Positions 40,413 to 49,159 of a stretch of 64,000 bases of DNA are shown piece after piece (positions within the stretch are counted from its first letter, which is position 1; the number at the start of each line of letters is the position of its first letter). The translations under genes and the position numbers were made by a program. Source of the stretch: DATFRY01 sp963764695 (GTDB lineage Bacteria > Myxococcota_A > Polyangia > Haliangiales > Haliangiaceae); contig CAVXTW010000002.1 in assembly GCA_963764695.1 (NCBI GenBank), forward strand, positions 620,001 through 684,000, written 5' to 3'. The notes beneath the pieces were generated by a model. The model was not told the origin of the DNA. It searched no databases and saw nothing but the letters and a program-made list of their open reading frames with translations.

Positions 40413-41903
40413 TCAGGCCTTGGCGACGGCGGCGTGCCAGCGGGCCAGGGCGTCGGCCGCGGCGTCGCGGTCCGGGCCCGGATCGAAGCGGCGCTGCTCC
40501 CGCCATACCGCCGCGATCTCGGCCTTGCTCTTCCACAGCCCGGCGCCCAGGCCGGCCAGGAAGGCGGCGCCCTGCGCGGTGGTCTCCACGAACTCGGGCC
40601 GCGAGATCGACGCGCCGAGCATGTCGGCCTGCATCTGCATCAGCAGATCGTTGGCTGAGGCCCCGCCGTCCACCTTGAGGACTCCCAGTCGACGTCCGGA
40701 GTCGCTCTCCATCGCCTTGATGAGATCGACGTTCTGCAGCGCGATGCCCTCCAGGCAGGCGCGCGCGATGTGCGCCTTGCTGGTGCCGCGGGTCAGCCCG
40801 GTCAGGATGCCGCGCGCGTCGGGACGCCAGTGCGGAGCGCCCAGCCCGGCGAACGCCGGCACCAGTGTGACACCGCCCGAGTCCGGCACCGACGCGGCCA
40901 GCGCCTCGATGTCGGCCGCCTTCTCGAACAGGCCGAGCCCGTCGCGCAGCCACTGAACAGCGGCGCCGGCGATGAACGCGGACCCCTCCAGGGCGTAGGT
41001 CACCTCGCCCGACTCGGCGCCGGCGCCCAGCTGCCAGCCGACCGTGGTGAGAAGGCCCGCCTTCGACGGAACCGGGCGGTCGCCGGTGTTCATCAGGATG
41101 AACGCTCCGGTGCCGTACGTGCACTTGGCGTCGCCCGGGGCGAAGCAGGCCTGGCCGAAGAGCGCCGCCTGCTGGTCGCCCGCCATTCCGGCGATCGGCA
41201 CGCCGTCGCGCAGGCCCGGCACGCCGCGCGTCTGGCCCAGGACGGCCGCGGAGGGACGCACCTCGGGAAGCGCCTCGCGCGGCACCCCGAACAGCTGCAG
41301 CATGCCGACGTCCCAGTCCAGCGACTCGAGCCCACACAGGAGCGTGCGCGAGGCGTTCGACGCATCGGTGACGTGGACGGCGCCGCCGGTCAGGCGCGCC
41401 ACAAGGTACGAGTCGACCGTGCCGAAGGCGACCTCGCCGGCGGTGGCGCGGCGGGCCATGTCGCGGTCGTTCTCCAGCATCCACGCGAACTTGGTCGCGC
41501 TGAAGTACGGGTCGATGACCAGCCCGGTGACGCGCCGGATGCGGTCCTCGTGGCCGGCCTGCTTGAGCTCGGCGCAGCGGGAGGCGGTGCGCCGATCCTG
41601 CCACACGATGGCTGTGCGCGCCGGCCGGAGCGAGCGCCGCTCCCATGCCACCGCGGTCTCGCGCTGATTCGTGATGCCCACGGCGGCGACCGACCTGGCA
41701 TCGATACCGGACGCGGCCAGGGCGCCCGACAGCGCCTGCTCGACCGACTTCCAGATGTCGTCAGGATCGTGTTCGACCCAGCCCGGTTGGGGGTAGATTT
41801 GTCTGAACTCTTTTGTCTCACGCCCGACGATGCGCAGCTCCTCGTCGAGGACCAGCACCGTGGTACCTGTCGTGCCCTGGTCGATTGCGACGACGTGCTT
41901 CAT
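40413..41903 (-). CDS. glpK: Glycerol kinase
   Basis: A 496-residue FGGY-family kinase that phosphorylates glycerol to glycerol 3-phosphate. Visible: VVAIDQGTTGTTVLVLD (phosphate-binding loop), FRQIYPQPGWVEHDPDDIW, VGITNQRETAVAW, TAIVWQDRRT, PIAGMAGDQQAALFGQ and KCTYGTGAFILMNTG; near the C-terminus LKVDGGASANDLLMQMQAD. Length matches the Escherichia coli enzyme (502). The start MKHVVAI at 41903 is preferred over an ATG at 41912. It diverges from the FHA-GGDEF gene across 75 bases. No glpF or glpD is in view. Confidence 0.96.
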   Translation of the reverse strand: MKHVVAIDQGTTGTTVLVLDEELRIVGRETKEFRQIYPQPGWVEHDPDDIWKSVEQALSGALAASGIDARSVAAVGITNQRETAVAWERRSLRPARTAIVWQDRRTASRCAELKQAGHEDRIRRVTGLVIDPYFSATKFAWMLENDRDMARRATAGEVAFGTVDSYLVARLTGGAVHVTDASNASRTLLCGLESLDWDVGMLQLFGVPREALPEVRPSAAVLGQTRGVPGLRDGVPIAGMAGDQQAALFGQACFAPGDAKCTYGTGAFILMNTGDRPVPSKAGLLTTVGWQLGAGAESGEVTYALEGSAFIAGAAVQWLRDGLGLFEKAADIEALAASVPDSGGVTLVPAFAGLGAPHWRPDARGILTGLTRGTSKAHIARACLEGIALQNVDLIKAMESDSGRRLGVLKVDGGASANDLLMQMQADMLGASISRPEFVETTAQGAAFLAGLGAGLWKSKAEIAAVWREQRRFDPGPDRDAAADALARWHAAVAKA

Positions 41904-41978
41904 GATGCTCATCTTACCCGAGCGTACATTGACAGCGAACAAGCCGCGTCGATACAACGCAGTCTGATTCAGCACGAC

Positions 41979-42872
41979 ATGAGTGAGTGGAAGACCCGGA
42001 TAACGAAGGTCCAGGTCCTCAAGCCGAAGACTGGTGATGGCGAGGGCTGTCTGGTCCTCATCTACCCGCCGGGCCCGGACATGGGTTAACGGTGGACGCT
42101 GGGCGCCGACGAGATCGTGCTCGGCCGCGGCAGCGACTGCGACATCCTGATCGATCGCGACTCGGTGTCGCGCCGCCACGCGCGCGTCTATCGCGTCGAC
42201 GATCAGTGGTCGGTCGAGGACCTCGGGTTGACCAACGGTTCGTACATCAACGACATGCCGATCCAGCGCGCGCCGCTGCGCGACGGCGACTTCGTGAAGA
42301 TCGGGTCGGCGATCTTCAAGTTCCTGTCGGGCGGGACGATCGAGACCTCGTATCACGAGGAGATCTACCGGATGACCATCGTCGATGGTCTGACCGGGGC
42401 GCACAACAAGCGCTACTTCCTCGAGTTCCTCGAGCGCGAGATGGCGCGCTGCTCGCGCTACGGGCGGCCGCTGTCGCTGCTCATGTTCGACATCGACCAC
42501 TTCAAGACGGTCAACGACACGCACGGCCACCTGACCGGCGACTACGTGCTCAAGGAGATGGCGCGGCGCCTGCTCGGCCGCATCCGCAAGGAGGAGCTCC
42601 TGGCCCGCTACGGCGGCGAGGAGTTCGCGGTCGTCCTGCCCGAGACCGGCAACGAGAACGCGGTGCAGTTCGCCGAGACCCTGCGCGGCATGGTCGGCAA
42701 CGACGTGTTCGAGTACGAGGGGGACCGCTTCACCGTCACCATCTCGATCGGCGTGGCCACGCTCGAGGGACACAACTCGGGCGCGCCGCTCGACATCATG
42801 GACTTCATCCGCCAGGCCGACGCGAACCTGTTCACCGCCAAGCGCAACGGCCGCAACTGCGTGGTCAGCTGA
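41979..42872 (+). CDS. FHA-GGDEF protein with in-frame stop codon
   Basis: Read through a TAA at 42087-42089, this is a 297-residue protein. N-terminus: KTRITKVQVLKPKTGDGEGC and LIYPPGPDMG, then the stop, then RWTLGADEIVLGRGSDCD. The FHA domain (about 25-110) has GRGSDCDILIDRDSVSRRHARV and LGLTNGSYIND, so it should bind phosphothreonine. The diguanylate-cyclase domain (about 125-295) has FDIDHFKTVNDTHGHLTGD, an intact active site RYGGEEFAVVLP and SIGVATLEG. The stop lies where relatives usually have Lys or Arg (MG-K-RW). If real, only an internal start such as GTG 42117 would give a product, with a damaged FHA domain. It could be a sequence error. Confidence 0.8.
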
Positions 42873-42877
42873 CCTCG

Positions 42878-43324
42878 ATGCGGGTCGCGCTCTGCTCCGA
42901 CGAGCCGTATCCGGTCCACGCGTCGGTGCGGCGCTGGCTCGAGGAGCGCGGCCACCAGGTCGAGCCGTTCGGCGCCATCGCCACCGGCGCCGATGCTGCC
43001 TGGGCGACGGCTGCCGAGGAGGCGGCCCAGGCCGTTGCCAGCGGCCGCTGCGAGCAGGGCGTGTTCTTCTGCTGGACCGGCACCGGCATCAGCATGGCGG
43101 CCAACAAGGTCGCCGGCATCCGCGCGGCGCTTTGCTCCGATGCGGGGCAGGCATCGGGCGCCCGGGTGTGGAACCACGCCAACGTGCTGTGCCTGTCGAA
43201 CCGAAGCCTGTCGGACGACATGGCGAGCGAGATCCTGGCCGCCTGGTTCGACACCGACCCGGGCGATCGCGGCGCCGCCGGCGTCGCCGACCTGGCCGCT
43301 GTCGACCAGCGCCACCGTCGCTGA
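42878..43324 (+). CDS. rpiB: RpiB/LacAB-family sugar-phosphate isomerase
   Basis: A 148-residue protein of the ribose-5-phosphate isomerase B family, interconverting ribose 5-phosphate and ribulose 5-phosphate. Visible: VALCSDEPYPVHASVRRWLEE, GVFFCWTGTGISMAANKVAGIRAALC with the active-site Cys, and WNHANVLCLSNRSLSDDMA with the catalytic His region. The usual CGTGIG loop reads CWTGTG here, a Trp for Gly change next to the Cys that could alter substrate choice. It starts 5 bases after the FHA-GGDEF stop. Confidence 0.85.
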   Translation: MRVALCSDEPYPVHASVRRWLEERGHQVEPFGAIATGADAAWATAAEEAAQAVASGRCEQGVFFCWTGTGISMAANKVAGIRAALCSDAGQASGARVWNHANVLCLSNRSLSDDMASEILAAWFDTDPGDRGAAGVADLAAVDQRHRR

Positions 43325-43328
43325 GCGG

Positions 43329-43958
43329 TCACGCGGCGCTGCGCAGCGCGGTGTCGTGGCCGAGGAGCTCGGCGATTGCCAGCCGCGCGACGGCCAGACC
43401 CATCGCTTCCCCGGTCTCGCCCATGTCGAGTCCCTCCGCGTACACGAACTCCACGTCGGTCATGCCGAGGAAGCCGAGGATCGCGCGCAGGAACGGGGTC
43501 TGGCTGTCGCTGGGCGTGTCCCGGTAGCGGCCGCCTCGCGCGAACACGACGTAGACCTTCTTGCCGCGGATGAGTCCCTCCGGTCCGGTCGCGCCGTAGC
43601 GGAAGGTCGAGCCGGCGCGCGTGATGGCATCCAGATACGCCTTGAGCTGGACCGGGACCGCGAAGTTGTACATCGGCACGCCGAGGACGACGATGTCCGC
43701 CGCCTGGATCTCCGCGATCAGAGCGTCGTGCGCCGCGACGAGCGCCTGCTGGGCCGTGCTGCGCTGATGGGCCGGCACAGACAGCGCGCCGAGCGCATCG
43801 GCATCGAGCATCGCGACCGGCTCTGCGGCGAGATCGCGCGTGGTGACGCGCGCGCCGGGCTCCTGCTCGAGCAGGCCGGCGACGATCTCCTTGCTGAGCC
43901 GCGTGGACCTGGATGCGGCGCCCTTCACCGACGACGTGATGTGCAGGATCTTCTTCAT
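43329..43958 (-). CDS. azoR: FMN-dependent NADH-azoreductase family protein
   Basis: A 209-residue flavodoxin-fold quinone reductase. It has KILHITSSVKGAASRSTRLSKE (phosphate loop for FMN), ADIVVLGVPMYNFAVPVQLKAYLDAI (the conserved PMYNF segment) and KKVYVVFARGGRYRD, then FLRAILGFLGMTDVEFVYAEGLDMG. These enzymes reduce quinones, azo and nitro compounds with NAD(P)H, giving tolerance to electrophiles. ATG 43958. The LysR gene starts divergently 86 bases away, and a perfect palindrome lies between them. Confidence 0.9.
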   Translation of the reverse strand: MKKILHITSSVKGAASRSTRLSKEIVAGLLEQEPGARVTTRDLAAEPVAMLDADALGALSVPAHQRSTAQQALVAAHDALIAEIQAADIVVLGVPMYNFAVPVQLKAYLDAITRAGSTFRYGATGPEGLIRGKKVYVVFARGGRYRDTPSDSQTPFLRAILGFLGMTDVEFVYAEGLDMGETGEAMGLAVARLAIAELLGHDTALRSAA

Positions 43959-44016
43959 GCGGAGTACGGTAGCGTTCCGCTGGCGGGCCAGACAGGCGCC
44001 CATTTGTAGACTTGAG

Positions 44017-44032
44017 GTTCCATGAGTGGAAC
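44017..44032. promoter_or_regulatory. Palindrome GTTCCA-N4-TGGAAC, likely operator
   Basis: A perfect 6-4-6 inverted repeat in the azoR-LysR intergenic region, 12 bases before the LysR start and 58 bases before azoR. Size and position suit an autoregulatory site for the LysR protein, though it is shorter than a classical T-N11-A box. Confidence 0.5.
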
Positions 44033-44044
44033 GATAGCAGGGCC

Positions 44045-44950
44045 ATGTTCAATGAAGTTGCAGACATGCTCGTGTTCGCGGCGGTCGGGCGCAGCGGGAG
44101 CATCACCCGGGCCGGGAAGTCGCTCGGCCTGCCCAAGTCCACGGTGAGCCGGCGCCTGGCTGCGCTGGAGGAACGGCTCGGCAACCAGCTGCTGGTGCGG
44201 TCGGCGCGCACCCTGATCTTGACCGACGCGGGGCGTGTCCTGCTCGAGCGTTGCGAGCATCTGGCCGACGAGGTCAACGACACGCTGGCGTTTGCCAGCG
44301 AGCTCACCGATCAGCCGACCGGGACCCTGCGGATCACGATGCCACCGGACCTCGGCACCGTGCTGCTGGCCGGAGCCCTGGCCAGCTTCACCGCGCGCTA
44401 CCCGCGGATCTCGCTGTTTCTCGACGAGAGTCAGCGCTACGTCAACATCGCCGCGGAGCGCTTCGACATCGCGCTTCGATCTGGCGAGCTGGCCGACTCG
44501 TCCCTGGTCGCGCGCAGGCTGGTGACGATCAGGCAGGGCCTCTTCGCGAGCCCCGCGTACCTCGCGCGCATGCCCGTGCCGCAGACTCCGGCGGAGCTGG
44601 TCAACCATCGCTTCATCCTCCTCGAGGGCCGGGTCCGCTTCGACAGCTTCGAGCTCCGCAGCGAGCAGCGGCGGGCACAGGTCGCGCTCACCGGAGCCGT
44701 CACCGCGACCTCGAGCGGTCTGCAGCTCGCGCTCGCATACCAGGGCGTGGGCGCGATCGTCTACACGCAGCGGTTCTGCGAGGAGGCGGTCCGGGCGGGC
44801 CGCCTGGTGCATCTCCTGCCCGGATGGAGCACGGCGCCCACGCCGATCTGGATCGTGACGCCGTCGCGCCGCCTCCTGCCGCGCAAGACCGTGCTCTTCA
44901 TCGAGCACCTCATGGCCGAGCTCGGCGACGATGCCCCGCCGGGCACGTGA
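44045..44950 (+). CDS. LysR-family regulator, probable azoR control
   Basis: A 301-residue LysR protein: MLVFAAVGRSGSITRAGKSL, LPKSTVSRRLAALEERLGNQ, LLVRSARTLILTDAGRVLL form the DNA-binding domain; the effector domain includes GTLRITMPPDLGTVLL, AERFDIALRSGELADSSLVARRL (in pieces) and LALAYQGVGAIVYTQRFCEEAV. The subgroup resembles those that control neighbouring oxidoreductases. Its divergent position to azoR suggests it regulates that gene in response to quinone-like compounds; this is inference. ATG 44045 preferred; the frame to 44012 would include the palindrome. Confidence 0.92.
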   Translation: MFNEVADMLVFAAVGRSGSITRAGKSLGLPKSTVSRRLAALEERLGNQLLVRSARTLILTDAGRVLLERCEHLADEVNDTLAFASELTDQPTGTLRITMPPDLGTVLLAGALASFTARYPRISLFLDESQRYVNIAAERFDIALRSGELADSSLVARRLVTIRQGLFASPAYLARMPVPQTPAELVNHRFILLEGRVRFDSFELRSEQRRAQVALTGAVTATSSGLQLALAYQGVGAIVYTQRFCEEAVRAGRLVHLLPGWSTAPTPIWIVTPSRRLLPRKTVLFIEHLMAELGDDAPPGT

Positions 44951-44962
44951 GCGCCGCCGCCG

Positions 44963-45847
44963 TTACTCGAACAGCGCGGCGTATTCGGGGCCCAGCTCGA
45001 TGGCCACCTCGCGCGCGGTGCGGCCCTGCCAGGTCGCGTCCGGATCGCTGCCGTGGCGGAGGAGCGCCGGGATGACCTCGGGCTTGCGGTTGGCCAGGGC
45101 GCCGTGCAGTGGCGTCATGGTCCCGGGACGCGCGGCGGTCACCGCGGCGCCCGCCGCCAGCAAGGCCTCGACCATCGCGGGCGACCCCTGCGCGATCGCC
45201 TCCCACAAGGCCGTCGCGTCGCGATCGACCGAGACGGAGCGGAGCGCCTCGTGCGGGGCGGAGGCGCCGGCCTCCGGCCTGGCCCCGGCGGCGAGGAGGG
45301 CGCGCACCTGATCGATTTTCCCGTCGCGCACCGCGCGCAGCAGCGTCGCGTCGGAGACCCCGGCCAGGGGCCGCGCGCCGTGCGGGTTGGGGTGGCGTTC
45401 ATCGATGTAGCTCTGGAGGTCGTCCCAGTCGCCGCCGTACGACATCGAGCCGCCCGCATCCGGCACGCGCGAGTACTCGTGGCCGTGGAACTTGTCCCAC
45501 GCGCAGAAGACATCGCCGGGGCCGAACGCCGCCCACGGGAGGGCTCGCCAGGCGATCGGGTCGAGGACCTCGCGCAGGCGCAGGACGAGGTAGTACTCGC
45601 AGTCGTAGCAGTACTGGTTGTCGAGGGTGTGGGCGTACGGGTCGGCGAGCGCGACCGGAACGCCGGCGTGCTGGACGATCACGGTGTCGGGCAGGATCGA
45701 ACCGGTCGAGCCGTGGCGGAGCTCGCCGGCCTCGTTCGGGAACACGATCTCGCGCCAGCTCGAGAGCTGCCACTCGTCGTCGTCGGGGGCGGGCGGCGAG
45801 ACATCGAGCGTCGTGATGGTCCCCCAGGATGGATCGATCGTGGTCAT
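44963..45847 (-). CDS. Ankyrin-repeat protein with unusual N-terminal domain
   Basis: A 294-residue protein. The N-terminal 170 residues have no recognised family; they are rich in aromatic and acidic residues and contain a Cys pair (YCYDCEYYLVLRLREVL). From about 175 onwards at least three ankyrin repeats are visible: DATLLRAVRDGKIDQVRALLAAGA, TALWEAIAQGSPAMVEALLAAGA, TPLHGALANRKPEVIPALLRHG (each slightly over one unit). A partner-binding role is likely. No signal peptide. It converges with the LysR gene across 12 bases. Confidence 0.75.
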   Translation of the reverse strand: MTTIDPSWGTITTLDVSPPAPDDDEWQLSSWREIVFPNEAGELRHGSTGSILPDTVIVQHAGVPVALADPYAHTLDNQYCYDCEYYLVLRLREVLDPIAWRALPWAAFGPGDVFCAWDKFHGHEYSRVPDAGGSMSYGGDWDDLQSYIDERHPNPHGARPLAGVSDATLLRAVRDGKIDQVRALLAAGARPEAGASAPHEALRSVSVDRDATALWEAIAQGSPAMVEALLAAGAAVTAARPGTMTPLHGALANRKPEVIPALLRHGSDPDATWQGRTAREVAIELGPEYAALFE

Positions 45848-46088
45848 GAGTCCTTGATCACGGCGGTCAGCCGGCCTCGAAGCCGACGATCGCCCACGCA
45901 CCATCCTCGAGGCCAGCGGAATGGACAGCCGCGAGAACAGGCGCGGCCGGGCGTGCCGGCGGAATGCGGCTACGCTGGATCGATGACGTACGCGCATCGC
46001 GGACAGGTGCGGCCGGAGCTCGTCGCCGGCCTGGGGGCGCCGGCGGAGTCACGCGTGCGGTCAGGCGGTCCCGACGCGCCGGGACCGG

Positions 46089-46400
46089 GTGGAGAGCGGG
46101 GCCGATGTCCACGAGCTCGACACGGTGTCGTATGTCTGTCCGTTCTGCGCCGCGACGCAGCTCGGCTCGGCGGAGAACTCGGTCGATGCGCAGCAGGCGT
46201 GTCACGGATGCGGCGCCGCGCTGGACGACGGGCCGGCATGCGGGGCCTGCGGCCTGCTGCGCGGGTGGGCGGTCGCGCGCTGTCCGCGCTGCCGGCACGG
46301 GCAGATCGCGTGCATGCCCCACCTGGCCACGATGTGTGACGCATACGTGCTGCAGTGCGTGAACTGCGAGATCGTCACCTACAGCTTCTGCATCTGCTGA
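46089..46400 (+). CDS. Multi-zinc-ribbon small protein
   Basis: About 103 residues with at least five Cys pairs: VCPFC, CHGC, CGAC, CPRC and CVNC, ending SFCIC. The spacing suggests two or three zinc ribbons, typical of structural or nucleic-acid-binding modules. No family recognised. GTG 46089 is assumed; a GTG at 46125 just before SYVCPFC is also plausible. The gene ends 4 bases before the convergent PgsA-like gene. The 241 bases upstream hold no other gene. Confidence 0.55.
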   Translation: MESGADVHELDTVSYVCPFCAATQLGSAENSVDAQQACHGCGAALDDGPACGACGLLRGWAVARCPRCRHGQIACMPHLATMCDAYVLQCVNCEIVTYSFCIC

Positions 46401-46403
46401 GGC

Positions 46404-47489
46404 TCACAGGTAGAGGTCGCGGGCGCGCCAGAACTCGACGCCAACGCCGGCGGCGCTGATGGCCAGCGCGGCGATGGTGAACGGCGCGGCGGCGCCGGCG
46501 AAGGCCAGGCCGAGCGCGACGAGCGCGCATGCGCCGAGGGTGCGGGCGCCCCAGGGCAGGGCGGGCGCGGCGCGGCCGTGCAGCGACAGCAGATTGTCCA
46601 GCCCGCCCACTGCCAGCTCGGTGGCGAACAGCGCGAGCACGGCCCAGGGCGGCGCGTGGCCGATGATCAGCGCGGCGACCAGCAGCACCGGCAGCGCCAC
46701 CGACGCCACCACGCGCACCGCGTCGGCGCGGCCGAACCCGCCGGCCGCGCGCAGCCGCGACAGGCCGCCGACCAGGTAGTCGAGCCCGCTGGCCCAGGTG
46801 AGCGCTGTCAGGATCCAGGCGCAGCCGGCGAAGAAGATGGCGATGTCGCCGCGCGACTCGGCGAACGCGTAGAGCGCGAGCGGCAGGCCCATGAAGCCGG
46901 TGGCCACCCAAAGATTCCGGAAGAGCCGCCGCTTGACGGCGAGCAGCACCAGGAGCAGCAGGACCGGCACCGCGAGGGTCGCGATCAGGAGCGCGTAGGC
47001 CTGCGGGCGGTCGAGCAGCGCGCACAGCATCAGGGTGCCGACCCCCTGCATCTGGACCCAGGTCTTCACCTTGGCCAGGTAGCTGGTCTTGAACTGGATG
47101 CCGCGCTGGGCGTACGCGCTGCGCATGGCGGTGACCAGGAACTCGCGCACGAACATCAGCCCGATCGCCAGGGCGGGCAGCAGACCGCGGTCGGCGAGCG
47201 GCACGTACATGAAGGCGAGGAAGACCTTGTCGGCAAGCGGATCGAGCAGGGCGCCGAGCACCGTCGGGCCGTGCTTGCGGGCCAGGTGGCCGTCCAGGTA
47301 GTCGGTCGAGCCGACCACCAGCGCGATGCAGATGGCGATCCACCAGCCGGTCGCGCCCTGGTAGATGAGCCAGGCAATGAGCGGCATCGGGATGAGCCGC
47401 GCCACCGTGACCTGGTTGGCGGTCACCAGCGGCCGCGCGCGGACCGCCGCGTCCGGGCCGGCCGGCCGTGCCTCGGTGGGGATGGTCAC
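46404..47489 (-). CDS. PgsA-like CDP-alcohol phosphatidyltransferase, extended
   Basis: A 361-residue membrane enzyme. The first 190 residues are a CDP-alcohol phosphatidyltransferase: the full catalytic motif D-x2-DG-x2-AR-x8-G-x3-D-x3-D is present (STDYLDGHLARKHG, then GALLDPLADK). This type makes phosphatidylglycerophosphate from CDP-diacylglycerol and glycerol 3-phosphate. Beyond the usual end, about 160 extra residues contain four to five more membrane segments ending VEFWRARDLYL; I do not recognise them. GTG start at 47489. The substrate alcohol is not fixed by sequence alone. Divergent from the sigma-54 activator gene. Confidence 0.85.
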   Translation of the reverse strand: MTIPTEARPAGPDAAVRARPLVTANQVTVARLIPMPLIAWLIYQGATGWWIAICIALVVGSTDYLDGHLARKHGPTVLGALLDPLADKVFLAFMYVPLADRGLLPALAIGLMFVREFLVTAMRSAYAQRGIQFKTSYLAKVKTWVQMQGVGTLMLCALLDRPQAYALLIATLAVPVLLLLVLLAVKRRLFRNLWVATGFMGLPLALYAFAESRGDIAIFFAGCAWILTALTWASGLDYLVGGLSRLRAAGGFGRADAVRVVASVALPVLLVAALIIGHAPPWAVLALFATELAVGGLDNLLSLHGRAAPALPWGARTLGACALVALGLAFAGAAAPFTIAALAISAAGVGVEFWRARDLYL

Positions 47490-47580
47490 GGAACGGGAAG
47501 CTACCACTCGTTTCGCGCGCATGCCCGCACGTCGCGGTCGGGCGATGACGCGGCCTGCGTTGCGATAGGATGGGCCGGCA

Positions 47581-49145
<1,565 letters not shown>

Positions 49146-49159
<14 letters not shown>

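Noticed and set aside
42117..42872. Internal GTG as the true start of the FHA-GGDEF gene
   Set aside because: It removes the first FHA strand, and the upstream 36 codons before the TAA continue the same conserved protein, so the gene begins at 41979.
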